A stretch of 64,000 nt of DNA from Sphingomonas sp. (lineage in GTDB: Bacteria > Pseudomonadota > Alphaproteobacteria > Sphingomonadales > Sphingomonadaceae), in contig JAFOMG010000024.1 in NCBI GenBank assembly GCA_017418975.1, positions 62,001 to 126,000 on the forward strand. The letters are read 5' to 3'. Below are positions 32,401 through 40,722 of the stretch, in pieces. Positions within the stretch are counted from its first letter, which is position 1. Every line of letters starts with the position of its first letter. The position numbers and the translations under genes were made by a program. The notes below the pieces were generated by a model. It was given only the letters and a program-made list of their open reading frames with translations, was not told the origin of the DNA and did not search any database.

Positions 32401-35400
32401 GGTCACCGGCGTCCCGCCGCTCTGGCCGGTAGTGACGATGCGGCCGACCCAGCCGGTATTGAGATAGGTGTAGGTGAAGGCGTCGCTGCCCGCCGGCGCG
32501 CTGGTCACCATCCGCCCGGCACGGTCATAGGTGAAGGTGTAGACGTGCCCGCCCAGGTCCTTGCGGTACACGTCATGGCCGAAGAAATCGGTGTGCTCGA
32601 CCAGCGTGCGGCCATTTGCATAGGTGGTGGTGCTCACCCAGCCGCCGACCGTCTCGGTGCCGGGCGTCGCCATGGTGGAGCGCCATTCATAGCTGATGGT
32701 GGTGGTGTCGCCGCCCATCGCGATCGTGCGGACCACGCGCCCCTGCGCGTCATAGTCGGTCGCGTCGAAGACGGTCGCGCCGAGCGCTCCCGTCCAATGC
32801 CTGAGGCGCCGGCCGAGCATGTCATAGGAATAATAGTCGGTCTCATAGCCCCGGACCGAGGCGATGAGCCGGCCCATGCCGTCATAGGTCATGGTCGAGA
32901 CGCGGCTGATCTCGTCCGTCGTCCTGCGCAGGTCGCCGAACTGGTCGTAATCGTGACGCACGACGCCGCCATCGGGATGGAATTCCGCCGTCACGAGCGG
33001 ATCGGTGCCGCCATAGCCGCTGCCCGCGAGCAGCAGGCGCGTGTTCACGCCGCCATTCGCATCGCGCACCCCAACCAGCCGTCCGGAAAGATCGTAATAA
33101 TAGGTCTCGGTCGGGCGGACGTTCGTCAGGGCGCCATTCTCGCCCTGGATCTGCACCTGCGCCTGGGAAATCCAGAGCGAGCGGCCCATCGTGCTGTAGC
33201 CATAATAGGTCTCGCGCCCGTTGACGGACTGATAGACCAGCTCGCCGAACGCATTGTAGGTGCGGCTGTCCTGCTGATCGGCGAGGGTGCCGGCCATGTC
33301 GAGCTCGCGCCGGGGCATGAGCGCGTAGAGGAGCTCGCCACGCCCGCTATAGGATCTGATCGTCGCATTGATGCCATCGACCAGCGTCGCGCCGACCTGA
33401 TAGGTGCCGTTGCGCGTGGCTATCGCCAGCACCTGGTCGAGCGTCTTGCCGGCCAGGTCGGTGCCTTCGCTCTCGATCACCAGCGTCTGGTTGCCCGCGC
33501 GGTCATAGACATAGTAGCGCCACACGCCGTCGCCCTGGTTCGTCCGCCAGAGCCGCCCCGCGGCGTCATAAGCGAACAGCACCTGCGCCCCGCCGTTCAC
33601 GCCGGTCGCGATGATCTGTCCGAAGGCGTTGTAGATCGTGTCCTGCGCATCGGTCCGCACCCAGGCGCTGCCGGTCCAGGCGCCGACGGTCCGCTGGGTC
33701 ACCCGCCCGAGCAGGTCGTACCGGTAGAGAATGCCCTCGCCCACCTGCGTCCCGTCGGATTTCACCCGGACATAGGTCTGGGTGATGACATTGCCGGACA
33801 GGTCATAGGTGTAGTTGGTGGTGCCGTTGGCGGCATCGGTCATGCTGAGCAGACGACCGGCGGTGCCATAGCTGTATTTGGTGAGGCGGTCGCTCGCCGC
33901 GAGCGTGATGTTGCCCTGGCGGGTGAGGGTCAGGTCGCCAAAGCCGTTATAATAATAGCGGACCGTCGGCGAATGGCTGGCGGCGGCCGCGCCGTCGGTG
34001 CCGGCATAGGTGGAGCGGGTTTCCTGGATCAGCCGGCCCGCCGCGTCATAGGTATAGGTGACCGCGTCGCCGGTGGCCTCGGTCTTGCGGATGAGCCGGC
34101 CCAGCACGTCATAGAGATAGCGCACGGTGGAATCGGTCGGCGCCTGGCTGAGCGCGCCGCTGGCACCGACCGTCCACGCGACGACGTTCCGCCGCGTCTC
34201 GCTGAGGCGCCGGCCGACGCGATCATAGGTGAACACCGTCTCGCGATCGTCCACGGTCGTGGCGATCGCGGGCGGCGTCGCGCCGGGCGTGACGGTCGAC
34301 GCCGTCGCGTACCGGCGCTCGGTCAGCACATTGCCTTCCGCATCCAGGACCCAGCTGGTGAGATAGAGGCTGCGGTCCACCTCCGCGACCTTGCGGCCCA
34401 ACCGGTCGAAATAGGACCAGCTGCTCTTGCCATTGCCATCGACGGTGCGGATCAGATTGCCGCCGGCATCGTAGACATTGGTCGTGACGATGTCGTTGAT
34501 GCTGGTGTCGTAGCCCGATCCGTTCCAGGCGCCGACCCGCACGCCCGCGATCCGGGTGGTGATCAGCCGGTTGAGCTGGTCATAGCCGAAGAAGGTCTGC
34601 CGCACCAATCCGTCCGGGGCGGCGGGCGGCGCGCTGGGGCGCGGCGCGGGCGGGCCGCCGGGATAGGTTAGCGTCTGGAGGAACTGGTTCTCATAGACCC
34701 GGCTCTCGACCAGATTGCCATTGGCGTCGTAGCTCCAGGCCGAATAGACGCCTTCCGCGTTCAGCTCGACGATCTTGCGGTTGCGCTTGTCGTAATAGCT
34801 GAAGACGCGCCCGCCATTGGCCTCGGTCGTCTCGATGAGATTGCCCCGCGCGTCGTAGCGGAAGCGACGGGTGGGCACCTCCAGCGTGGTGCTCATGTGA
34901 TCGGACTGGCTGACGACGGCGACGGCGTCGCCCCGCGTCTCGATCAGGCGGTTGTTCCGGTCATAGACATAGTTGGTCGTGCGCTGCTCGGGCAGATATT
35001 CGCCTTCGACCATGCGGGTCCGGTTGCCATAGGCGTCATAGGTGAAGCGCGTGACGACGCTGGAGGCGACCTGGACCCCGTTCGAATCCTGGGACGGGAC
35101 CATCCTGGTCTTCCAGGCGACGAGGCCGCGCCGGTCATAGCCCGTGAAATCGAGCCAGGTGACTCCGTCGAAGCGGGAAATCTCCTCCCCGAAGATGTTG
35201 CGGCCGATCGACTCCAGCCTGCCCTCGGCATCGGTCACGGTGAGGAGCGCTCCCCGCCGATCATAGGTCATCCGCGTGACGGCATCACTGGCGCTGGGCG
35301 CGCCGCCCCGGGCGGCGCGGCGAATGACTTCGATCAGGTCGCCGAACATCGAATAGCGATTCTCGGTGACGTAGTTCTCGGCGTCGCGGATGCGCACGAC

Positions 35401-38400
35401 ATTGCCGAGCGCGTCATAGCTCTTCTCGGTGACGTTCCCGAGCGGATCGGTGATCCGGACAGCGTCGCCGAACGCGTCATATTCATAGCGCGAGACGCCG
35501 CCGAGCGCATTGGTCTCGCTCAGCAGCAGGTTGCGCTTGTCATAGGTGCGGGTTGTGACTCCGCCTTTCGGATCGGTGACCGACAGGATGTTGCCGAAGC
35601 CGTCGAGCCCATAGCGCGTGGTCGCCTGGTCGGCGGTGCCATAGGCATCGATGCGCGCGATCAGCCGGCCCGCACCGTCATAATCGAACCGCGTCTGCAC
35701 TTCGTCCGACGTGCCGTAGGCGACGATCTCCGCACGGACCGAGCCGTCGGGATTATATTCGAGATGGCGGCGCGCGCCTTCGCCGTCCCAGCTGTCGACG
35801 AGCCGTCCGCGCGCGTCATAGGCATAGGTCAGCGCCGTCGCGCTGGCCCCGAGTTGCGCCGAGACCCCGGCAGCCATGGTCTCGTCGCTGGCGGAGATGC
35901 GCGTGGGCCAGCGCCGCACCAGGGTCAGGTTGCCGCGGAAATCATAGCTGTTGCCGGTGACATAGCCTTCGCCGTCCACGGCGTAGATCAACTCGCCGCG
36001 GACATTGTAATAACTGCGCGCGACGCGATTCTGCGGATTGCCCCGCTGCGTCTCCGCCCATTCGCCGATCACGCCGGGATGCGGGAGCGCATCGGCGGCG
36101 TATCGGATGGCATAGGCGGTGGCGCGGACGATGCGGCCGAGCGCGTCATGCTTGTAGCCGGTGACCGCGCCCTCGGGATCGATGGAATAGGCCAGCTGGC
36201 CGGACGCGTCGTAGATCGACCAGGTCACGCGGACGCCCGACCAGCCCGGGGCGCCGATACGCGGAAGCACCGCCTCGATCTCGCCGAATCCGCTCGGCAT
36301 GAAGGCGATGGCGCCATATTCGATCCGCGCCGTCTGCCGGCCAGCCGAATCATAGCGATAGCCGGTCACCCGATCGCCCGCGTCGATCACGTAGCGGAGC
36401 TGGCCCAGCCCGTCATAGGCGTAGCGGGTCCGCTGGTTGCCGGCGCTGTCCTGGATGCTGCCCCGGATCTCGTCGAGCGACGCCGCGCCGCGCAGGCCAG
36501 CCGCCGCCGCGGTCGCATAGGCGATCTCCTCGATCTTGCGGCCCGCCGCGTCGTAGCGGATCGTAGTGAGATACCCCTCTCCGTCGAGGGTGCCGATCTG
36601 GCGCCCCGCACGATCATAGAAGGTGCGGACCGAGGCATAGGCGGCACCGAGCGCCAGCACCACCTGCTGGAACGTCGGCGGCGTGGCCTTCCAGCTGTCG
36701 AGAGTCGCCTGGCTGACCGCCGCCGCATAGCGTTGGCTATCGACGATCTGGCCGGCGCGGTCATAGCCATGGATGGTGACGCCGCCGCTTCCGTCGATGG
36801 CCGCGCCCAGCCCCGCTTCATTATACACCCGCAACGACCACAGGTCGTCGATACTGGTCGCCGGGCGAATCTGCGCGGGGTCGATTGCGGCGAAGGGATC
36901 GTCGAGCGCGGCGAGCGCGGCGGCACCGACCCGGCCGTCATAGCGAATCGTCGCGATGAGCCGGCCGGCATTGTCGTAGCGATACTCGGTCATCTCGCCC
37001 AATGCCGAGATCTCGGCAATGACCTGTCCCGCGCTGTCGTAGAGCCAATGCTGCTTGCCGCCATCCGCATCGATCGTGGTGCGCAGCCTGCCAAGCCGGT
37101 CGTAGCGATAGGCTCGCGACCGGTATATCACCCCGGTCACGTCCTCCTCCGTCGAGAAGGTCAGGTTCCCGGCCGCGTCATAGGTCATGGTCCGGACCAT
37201 GCCGCCTTCTTGCGTGACGACCCTTCGCCCCTGCGCGTCGAGAAAGGCGATGTGGGAAGTATCGCCGTCGCCGCTGCTCGACATCACCGCGCGGCCCAAC
37301 CCGTCATAGGCATAGGTCTCGGCACGCTCGCCGCTGCGGGCTCGCATCAGCAGCCGGCCCGCGGCGTCATAGGCATAGACGGTGCGGATATCGGCCGAGG
37401 ATGCGAGCGGCACGCCGGCCGAGGTGGCGGCGGCATAGCTGATCGTGGCGATCAGGTTGCCGCGAACATCATAGCGGTTGGAGGTGATCCGGACCGAGCT
37501 CAGGTCGGCGATGCCGGCGCGCCATGCATTCATCTGCGCTTCGCTCGGCGCCGCATCCCGGGCAAATCCGCTTATGTCGAAGCGCTGCTCGGGATATTCG
37601 ATCGTGTCGGTGCGCTGGCCATAATCGTCGTAGCGATATTCCGTGACGCCGCCTTCCGCGTCGATCCGGTAGCGCAGATGCAGCTCGGCATCATAGACGT
37701 AGCGCGTGGCCCGGATGACGGGATCCTGCCCTCCCCCCGCCAGATTCTCCCATTCGGTGAGAACCTCGTTGCGCGCGCCGAAGCTGCGGGTGACCGTGCG
37801 ATAGCTCGGGATCAGGGTGGTCGCCTGCCGGTGGCCGAGCGCATCATAGGCATAGGAAACCGTGTTGCCGAGCGGATCCACGATCCCCCCGAGCAGCATC
37901 GTCCACCAATTGACGCCGTTATAGAAGAACCGCGTGGCCTGGCTGGTGCCGCCGGGGCGGAGCGGAGGCGCCACGATGCGCGTGAGCCAGGCCCCCTCAT
38001 ATTCCATCCGGGTGACCTGGCCCAGCGGGTCGGTGATCGCGGTATAGCCGTTCAGGCTGGCGTCGGCGCTGTAGGCGAGAGTGGTCGACCGGGCCTCGCC
38101 CGAGATCATCTGGGTCACCCGGGTGACCCTGCCCATCGCGTCATAGTCGAATTCGACCCGCGTCCCGTCCGATTGGGAGATCGATGCGATCAGCTGGGAA
38201 TTGTAGCGATAATCATAGGTGGTGATGTAGACTTGGCCGTCCTCGATGCTTCCGTCCTCGGGCGAAAGATCGACGATCACCTGCGAGAGGCGGTTCGCCG
38301 TGTCGTAGCGATAGCGCACGCGCGTGAGCGATGTGGGGCCCTGATCCTCGTTCTCGAAGCCGGTGACGAGCTCGACGAGATTGACGCCGTCCCATCCATA

Positions 38401-38985
38401 TTGGACCCAGCCGCCATCCGCGGTCGTGACCCTGACCAGCTGCGCACCCTCATAGGTGAAGGTCAGGCTGTTGCCGTCGGTGTCGGATTGCGCGACGAGC
38501 CGCCAGCGGTTTCCATATGCCCCATAGCGTTCGGTGACTTGCGTCTCGCCATCGGTCCACAGCCACTCGCCATTGCGCAGGACCAGCGTGTCGAAGCCGC
38601 CCATCGGGTCGCCGGCGATATAGGCCGCGCTGGCCGCGTCCCAGAGATAGGTGACGCTCGAGCCGTCGCCCGCGACCCGCCGGACCGCGTTGCCGAGTCC
38701 CTGCTCCCATTCGACATAGCGATCGGTGTTGAGCCGCCATTTGTCGCCATTGTCATCCGAGGGGGCGCCGAGCCCGTTGTAGATGCGCTCGATGGCGAGA
38801 TCGGGGCCCCGCCCGACAAGGAACTCGTCCTGCTGATGGATCACCAGATTGCCGGTCGCGGCGTTGACGAGCACCTGCTCGCCGGAGCGCCCCAGCGCGG
38901 CCGAGCCCAGCAGCCCCGCCGACCCGATGATCCGGCCCGAGCCGAACGCGAGGCCGACGTCCCGTCCAGAGAAAATCGCCACCAT
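29443..38985 (-). CDS. Giant YD/Rhs-repeat polymorphic toxin with LysM domain and C-terminal toxin tip
   Basis: 3180 residues from ATG 38985 (MVAIFSGRDVGLAFGSGRII); codons further upstream belong to no protein and overlap plus-strand genes. No signal peptide is seen. About residues 60-2590 are YD repeats in dozens (such as YDAAGRLI, YDALGNL), which in known Rhs proteins wrap into a shell. The canonical Rhs core end motif (DPxG type) is not found; instead a LysM domain (SYTVQSGDTLQSIAAQLWGD) lies near 2605-2655. A KPKKKKCGG linker and Gly/Ala-rich hydrophobic stretches follow, with a duplicated unit (GLATGLQDRFSWKGV / GVVTGLQPKFDWAGV). The last about 78 residues hold KGYIPKGPDPISGRGTFVNP, GRGYHIDASHPEPKGPHVGV and HRPKN, a putative toxin of unassigned family. 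GC falls sharply from about 30.2 kb to the 3' end. Confidence 0.9.
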   Translation of the reverse strand: MVAIFSGRDVGLAFGSGRIIGSAGLLGSAALGRSGEQVLVNAATGNLVIHQQDEFLVGRGPDLAIERIYNGLGAPSDDNGDKWRLNTDRYVEWEQGLGNAVRRVAGDGSSVTYLWDAASAAYIAGDPMGGFDTLVLRNGEWLWTDGETQVTERYGAYGNRWRLVAQSDTDGNSLTFTYEGAQLVRVTTADGGWVQYGWDGVNLVELVTGFENEDQGPTSLTRVRYRYDTANRLSQVIVDLSPEDGSIEDGQVYITTYDYRYNSQLIASISQSDGTRVEFDYDAMGRVTRVTQMISGEARSTTLAYSADASLNGYTAITDPLGQVTRMEYEGAWLTRIVAPPLRPGGTSQATRFFYNGVNWWTMLLGGIVDPLGNTVSYAYDALGHRQATTLIPSYRTVTRSFGARNEVLTEWENLAGGGQDPVIRATRYVYDAELHLRYRIDAEGGVTEYRYDDYGQRTDTIEYPEQRFDISGFARDAAPSEAQMNAWRAGIADLSSVRITSNRYDVRGNLIATISYAAATSAGVPLASSADIRTVYAYDAAGRLLMRARSGERAETYAYDGLGRAVMSSSGDGDTSHIAFLDAQGRRVVTQEGGMVRTMTYDAAGNLTFSTEEDVTGVIYRSRAYRYDRLGRLRTTIDADGGKQHWLYDSAGQVIAEISALGEMTEYRYDNAGRLIATIRYDGRVGAAALAALDDPFAAIDPAQIRPATSIDDLWSLRVYNEAGLGAAIDGSGGVTIHGYDRAGQIVDSQRYAAAVSQATLDSWKATPPTFQQVVLALGAAYASVRTFYDRAGRQIGTLDGEGYLTTIRYDAAGRKIEEIAYATAAAAGLRGAASLDEIRGSIQDSAGNQRTRYAYDGLGQLRYVIDAGDRVTGYRYDSAGRQTARIEYGAIAFMPSGFGEIEAVLPRIGAPGWSGVRVTWSIYDASGQLAYSIDPEGAVTGYKHDALGRIVRATAYAIRYAADALPHPGVIGEWAETQRGNPQNRVARSYYNVRGELIYAVDGEGYVTGNSYDFRGNLTLVRRWPTRISASDETMAAGVSAQLGASATALTYAYDARGRLVDSWDGEGARRHLEYNPDGSVRAEIVAYGTSDEVQTRFDYDGAGRLIARIDAYGTADQATTRYGLDGFGNILSVTDPKGGVTTRTYDKRNLLLSETNALGGVSRYEYDAFGDAVRITDPLGNVTEKSYDALGNVVRIRDAENYVTENRYSMFGDLIEVIRRAARGGAPSASDAVTRMTYDRRGALLTVTDAEGRLESIGRNIFGEEISRFDGVTWLDFTGYDRRGLVAWKTRMVPSQDSNGVQVASSVVTRFTYDAYGNRTRMVEGEYLPEQRTTNYVYDRNNRLIETRGDAVAVVSQSDHMSTTLEVPTRRFRYDARGNLIETTEANGGRVFSYYDKRNRKIVELNAEGVYSAWSYDANGNLVESRVYENQFLQTLTYPGGPPAPRPSAPPAAPDGLVRQTFFGYDQLNRLITTRIAGVRVGAWNGSGYDTSINDIVTTNVYDAGGNLIRTVDGNGKSSWSYFDRLGRKVAEVDRSLYLTSWVLDAEGNVLTERRYATASTVTPGATPPAIATTVDDRETVFTYDRVGRRLSETRRNVVAWTVGASGALSQAPTDSTVRYLYDVLGRLIRKTEATGDAVTYTYDAAGRLIQETRSTYAGTDGAAAASHSPTVRYYYNGFGDLTLTRQGNITLAASDRLTKYSYGTAGRLLSMTDAANGTTNYTYDLSGNVITQTYVRVKSDGTQVGEGILYRYDLLGRVTQRTVGAWTGSAWVRTDAQDTIYNAFGQIIATGVNGGAQVLFAYDAAGRLWRTNQGDGVWRYYVYDRAGNQTLVIESEGTDLAGKTLDQVLAIATRNGTYQVGATLVDGINATIRSYSGRGELLYALMPRRELDMAGTLADQQDSRTYNAFGELVYQSVNGRETYYGYSTMGRSLWISQAQVQIQGENGALTNVRPTETYYYDLSGRLVGVRDANGGVNTRLLLAGSGYGGTDPLVTAEFHPDGGVVRHDYDQFGDLRRTTDEISRVSTMTYDGMGRLIASVRGYETDYYSYDMLGRRLRHWTGALGATVFDATDYDAQGRVVRTIAMGGDTTTISYEWRSTMATPGTETVGGWVSTTTYANGRTLVEHTDFFGHDVYRKDLGGHVYTFTYDRAGRMVTSAPAGSDAFTYTYLNTGWVGRIVTTGQSGGTPVTDRSTTYGYDLWGNLTLEQYSENSRYQTNLRKDYRNATATYDILGRLTQIVEAGAAVAASTTSYWYDAVGNVRHVRALHYTLDAQGNRSSAATTDDRWYRYDSMNRVVTSQGALVSGQIVRSTTGIDMLYDAAGQRVQATRWVTNADQAERYEYDALGNLKTVKIKLGTAAERLAALYQYDGLGRLTRQTDYSGNGTGVVYDRLLEYNTKGQLYRETVSGLQGSDTYTTVNTYDFGTGGNYALGAVVAIDTINTRNGAAQPTSRTENDFVWYGGAVQSATRYRADITKTTVFTSTYYSNAWGQLTSVGIADGRPRTVTFVNDMAGQVIRRDEADNNGSQGDPHEIWYRFGGEQHGYLGNNGTFETSYQVSITNRTAAIGTGPFRLGSTTSVSQVDFDQSYSPITSYTQGGSGGSYTVQSGDTLQSIAAQLWGDASLWFRLAEANGMTASGALIEGQQLVIPSGVLRSSNTASTFNPYDPLEALGDTSPTTPQPAAKPKKKKCGGVLGTIVMVVIAVVVTIVTKGAAAAFLAQTLGASAGAAAVGGVAIGAAAGSVASQGFGLATGLQDRFSWKGVALAAIGAAAGAAFGGTIQTNVADSTGYKVLGDLARGAATSVITQGVGVVTGLQPKFDWAGVAAAGIGAAAAGTVSRNLDGGAVYRGDKLVTPASFGNDLASNMADAIAGAATRSLIQGTSFGDNVLAALPQVIGSTIGERIGARLAAGLVVDEEVQAEASNGSAADRGFGPTLDRKSVPGSAEFGPDTMTFAARLPSEGASEARGPVGNVVVEEAISVPLSGDGTRPVLSVTVYRTQESSEKPWIDWGLVKTGAEILVPGLMFGKEGVAAWRRGDYGIAGVYFAGAILDVGVTLLTAGLADAALAGLRGARAAVVVERTSIKAIESQAVKGLGANPFKGKTAVEAADMLKAKGYIPKGPDPISGRGTFVNPKTGRGYHIDASHPEPKGPHVGVHRPKNLRDTFVPRDYPLY

Positions 38986-38995
38986 AGCCTGACGT

Positions 38996-39032
38996 CCCCC
39001 GACGCAAGATGCGTATCTCAGGTAGTCGGGGG
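38996..39032. promoter_or_regulatory. Hairpin over the Rhs ribosome site; terminator-shaped on the plus strand
   Basis: CCCCCGAC (38996-39003) and GTCGGGGG (39025-39032) form a perfect 8-base stem; inside, AGAT and ATCT can pair again. On the minus strand the last arm contains GGGGGA, the best ribosome site of the Rhs gene 11 bases downstream, so folding would hide it. On the plus strand the stem is followed by TTTTT, the form of an intrinsic terminator for antisense transcription. Confidence 0.5.
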
Positions 39033-39072
39033 TTTTTGGTGAGAGTTTAGCCCCAATGCGCCCGAAATGGAT

Positions 39073-39114
39073 GCGGACGGGCGCCGTCGCCGGCCGGCGA
39101 CGGCACCCGTCCGC
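39073..39114. repeat. 42-base loopless palindrome between the Rhs and EF-hand genes
   Basis: Two 21-base arms meet at 39093/39094 with one mismatch (C39082 against A39105). It sits in the 235-base divergent spacer between the Rhs gene (minus) and the EF-hand gene (plus). It could be a cruciform or transcript-end hairpin; no T run follows on either strand. Confidence 0.7.
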
Positions 39115-39219
39115 CGGGAGCGGAGCCGGCCGCGGGCCGCGCGATGCCCCACCTTCGCCACAGATTGCGGCTTGGGTGCCGGCGCGGCGCCGTCCCCGCC
39201 GCGAATCGGAAGGATCCTC

Positions 39220-39747
39220 ATGCGCCTGTTGTTCGCCCTCGCGGCCCTGATCGCGACTCCCGCCTTCGCGCAGGAGCGGGCACGCATTCCCACGCCCGAG
39301 GGCAACAGCGCCGCGCCGATCGGCGCGAGCACCACCCAGCAGCCCGCCTTCACCGTGATCGTCGAGCCGGTGGCGATGATGATCGCCGCCTTCGATGCGG
39401 ACGGCGATGGCAAGGTGACTCGCGCCGAGTTCGACGCGGGACTCAAGCACAGCTTCGACCTGGTCGACACGCAGCATCAGGGCTGGCTCGGCTATATCGC
39501 CTATTCGGACTGGCAGGAGCGCTGGATGGGGGATCGCAACACCGTGCCCAGCCCCTTCGAAGTGGATCGCGACGGCGACAACAAGGTGACCTTCGCCGAG
39601 CTGGCGGAGCGCTTCGACCTGCTCTTCAAGCGATTCGACGCGGACAAGAACGGCGTGATCGAGCGCAAGGAGCTGGTTACCATCCGGCCGCAGGTCATGC
39701 CGGGTCCGGGCATGGGCCGGGGCAAGAAGGGCCGCGGCCGGAATTGA
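39220..39747 (+). CDS. Exported EF-hand calcium-binding protein
   Basis: 175 residues; GGAAGGA lies upstream of ATG 39220. A signal peptide (MRLLFALAALIATPAFA) is followed by three canonical EF-hand loops, DADGDGKVTRAEF (about 55), DRDGDNKVTFAEL (about 115) and DADKNGVIERKEL (about 139), and one degenerate loop (DTQHQGWLGYIAY). The basic end GRGKKGRGRN is unusual. It probably binds calcium in the periplasm. Its start is divergent from the Rhs gene, and the CDF transporter follows after 42 bases on the same strand. Confidence 0.9.
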   Translation: MRLLFALAALIATPAFAQERARIPTPEGNSAAPIGASTTQQPAFTVIVEPVAMMIAAFDADGDGKVTRAEFDAGLKHSFDLVDTQHQGWLGYIAYSDWQERWMGDRNTVPSPFEVDRDGDNKVTFAELAERFDLLFKRFDADKNGVIERKELVTIRPQVMPGPGMGRGKKGRGRN

Positions 39748-39789
39748 TGTCCTAGCATCACATGCCGGGACACGGCTAAGAGCGAAGCC

Positions 39790-40722
39790 ATGGGCGCGCA
39801 TCACGACCATAACCACAGCCATAATGGCCATAGTCACGCGCCCGCGGACTTCGGGCGCGCCTTCGCCATCGGCACGGTCCTGAACCTCGGCTTCGTCCTC
39901 GTCGAAGGCGCGGCCGGCTTCCTCACCCATTCGATGGCGCTGCTGGCGGATGCCGGGCACAATCTGTCGGACGTGCTCGGGCTGCTGATCGCCTGGGGCG
40001 GCGCCGAGCTCGCCAAGCGCCCGGCCTCGCCGCGCTTCACCTATGGCCTGCGCGGATCGTCGATCCTCGCCGCGCTCGCGAACGCGGTGCTGCTGTTCGT
40101 CGCGGTGGGCGCGATCCTGCTGGAGGCGATCCAGCGCCTTTCGGAACCACGCGACATTCCCGGCGTGACGGTGATGATCGTCGCCGGCGCCGGCATCGTC
40201 ATCAACTTGGGCACCGCGCTGCTCTTCGCCCGCGGGCGCAAGGGCGACGTCAACATTCGCGGCGCCTATCTCCACATGGCGGCGGACGCGGCGGTCTCGG
40301 CGGGCGTGGTGATCGGGGCCGCGCTGATGCTGCTCACCGGCGCGGAATGGATCGACCCGGTGGTCAGCCTCCTCATCGTCGTCGTCATCCTGTGGAGCAC
40401 CTGGGGCCTGTTCACCGAATCGCTCACCATGGCGCTGCAGGCGGTGCCCAAGGGCATCGATTCGGCGGCGGTGGAGGCGGCACTGGCCGATCTGCCCGGA
40501 GTCAGCCGCGTCCATGACCTCCATATCTGGCCGATGAGCACCACCGAGGCGGCACTGACCGCGCACCTGGTGATGCCGGAGGGCCATCCCGGCGATGGGT
40601 TCCTGATCGCACTGCAACATCGGCTGGCGCATGACTTCCGGATCGATCATACGACCGTTCAGATCGAATTGGGGGACGGGGCGGAATGTCGCATGCATGG
40701 GAATGGACACGCGCATGACTGA
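39790..40722 (+). CDS. Cation diffusion facilitator (zinc exporter type)
   Basis: 310 residues. A His-rich N terminus (HHDHNHSHNGHSHA) precedes six membrane spans. The metal site residues are in SMALLADAGHNLSDVLGLL (HxxxD, span 2) and HMAADAAVSAGVV (HxxxD, span 5). The C-terminal cytoplasmic domain (VSRVHDLHIWPMSTTEAALT) is the usual CDF tail. The pattern is that of ZitB/CzcD exporters, which move Zn2+ or related ions out in exchange for protons. Its stop overlaps the HAD gene start by eight bases, suggesting one transcript. Confidence 0.94.
   Translation: MGAHHDHNHSHNGHSHAPADFGRAFAIGTVLNLGFVLVEGAAGFLTHSMALLADAGHNLSDVLGLLIAWGGAELAKRPASPRFTYGLRGSSILAALANAVLLFVAVGAILLEAIQRLSEPRDIPGVTVMIVAGAGIVINLGTALLFARGRKGDVNIRGAYLHMAADAAVSAGVVIGAALMLLTGAEWIDPVVSLLIVVVILWSTWGLFTESLTMALQAVPKGIDSAAVEAALADLPGVSRVHDLHIWPMSTTEAALTAHLVMPEGHPGDGFLIALQHRLAHDFRIDHTTVQIELGDGAECRMHGNGHAHD

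Noticed and set aside
31132..39042. Two very long open frames on the plus strand opposite the Rhs gene (31132-34671 and 34897-39042)
   Set aside because: They mirror the YD-repeat gene in the opposite strand of GC-rich DNA; their protein sequence is Arg/Gly/Ala/Asp-rich without domains, and the minus frame has clear YD repeats and a LysM domain.
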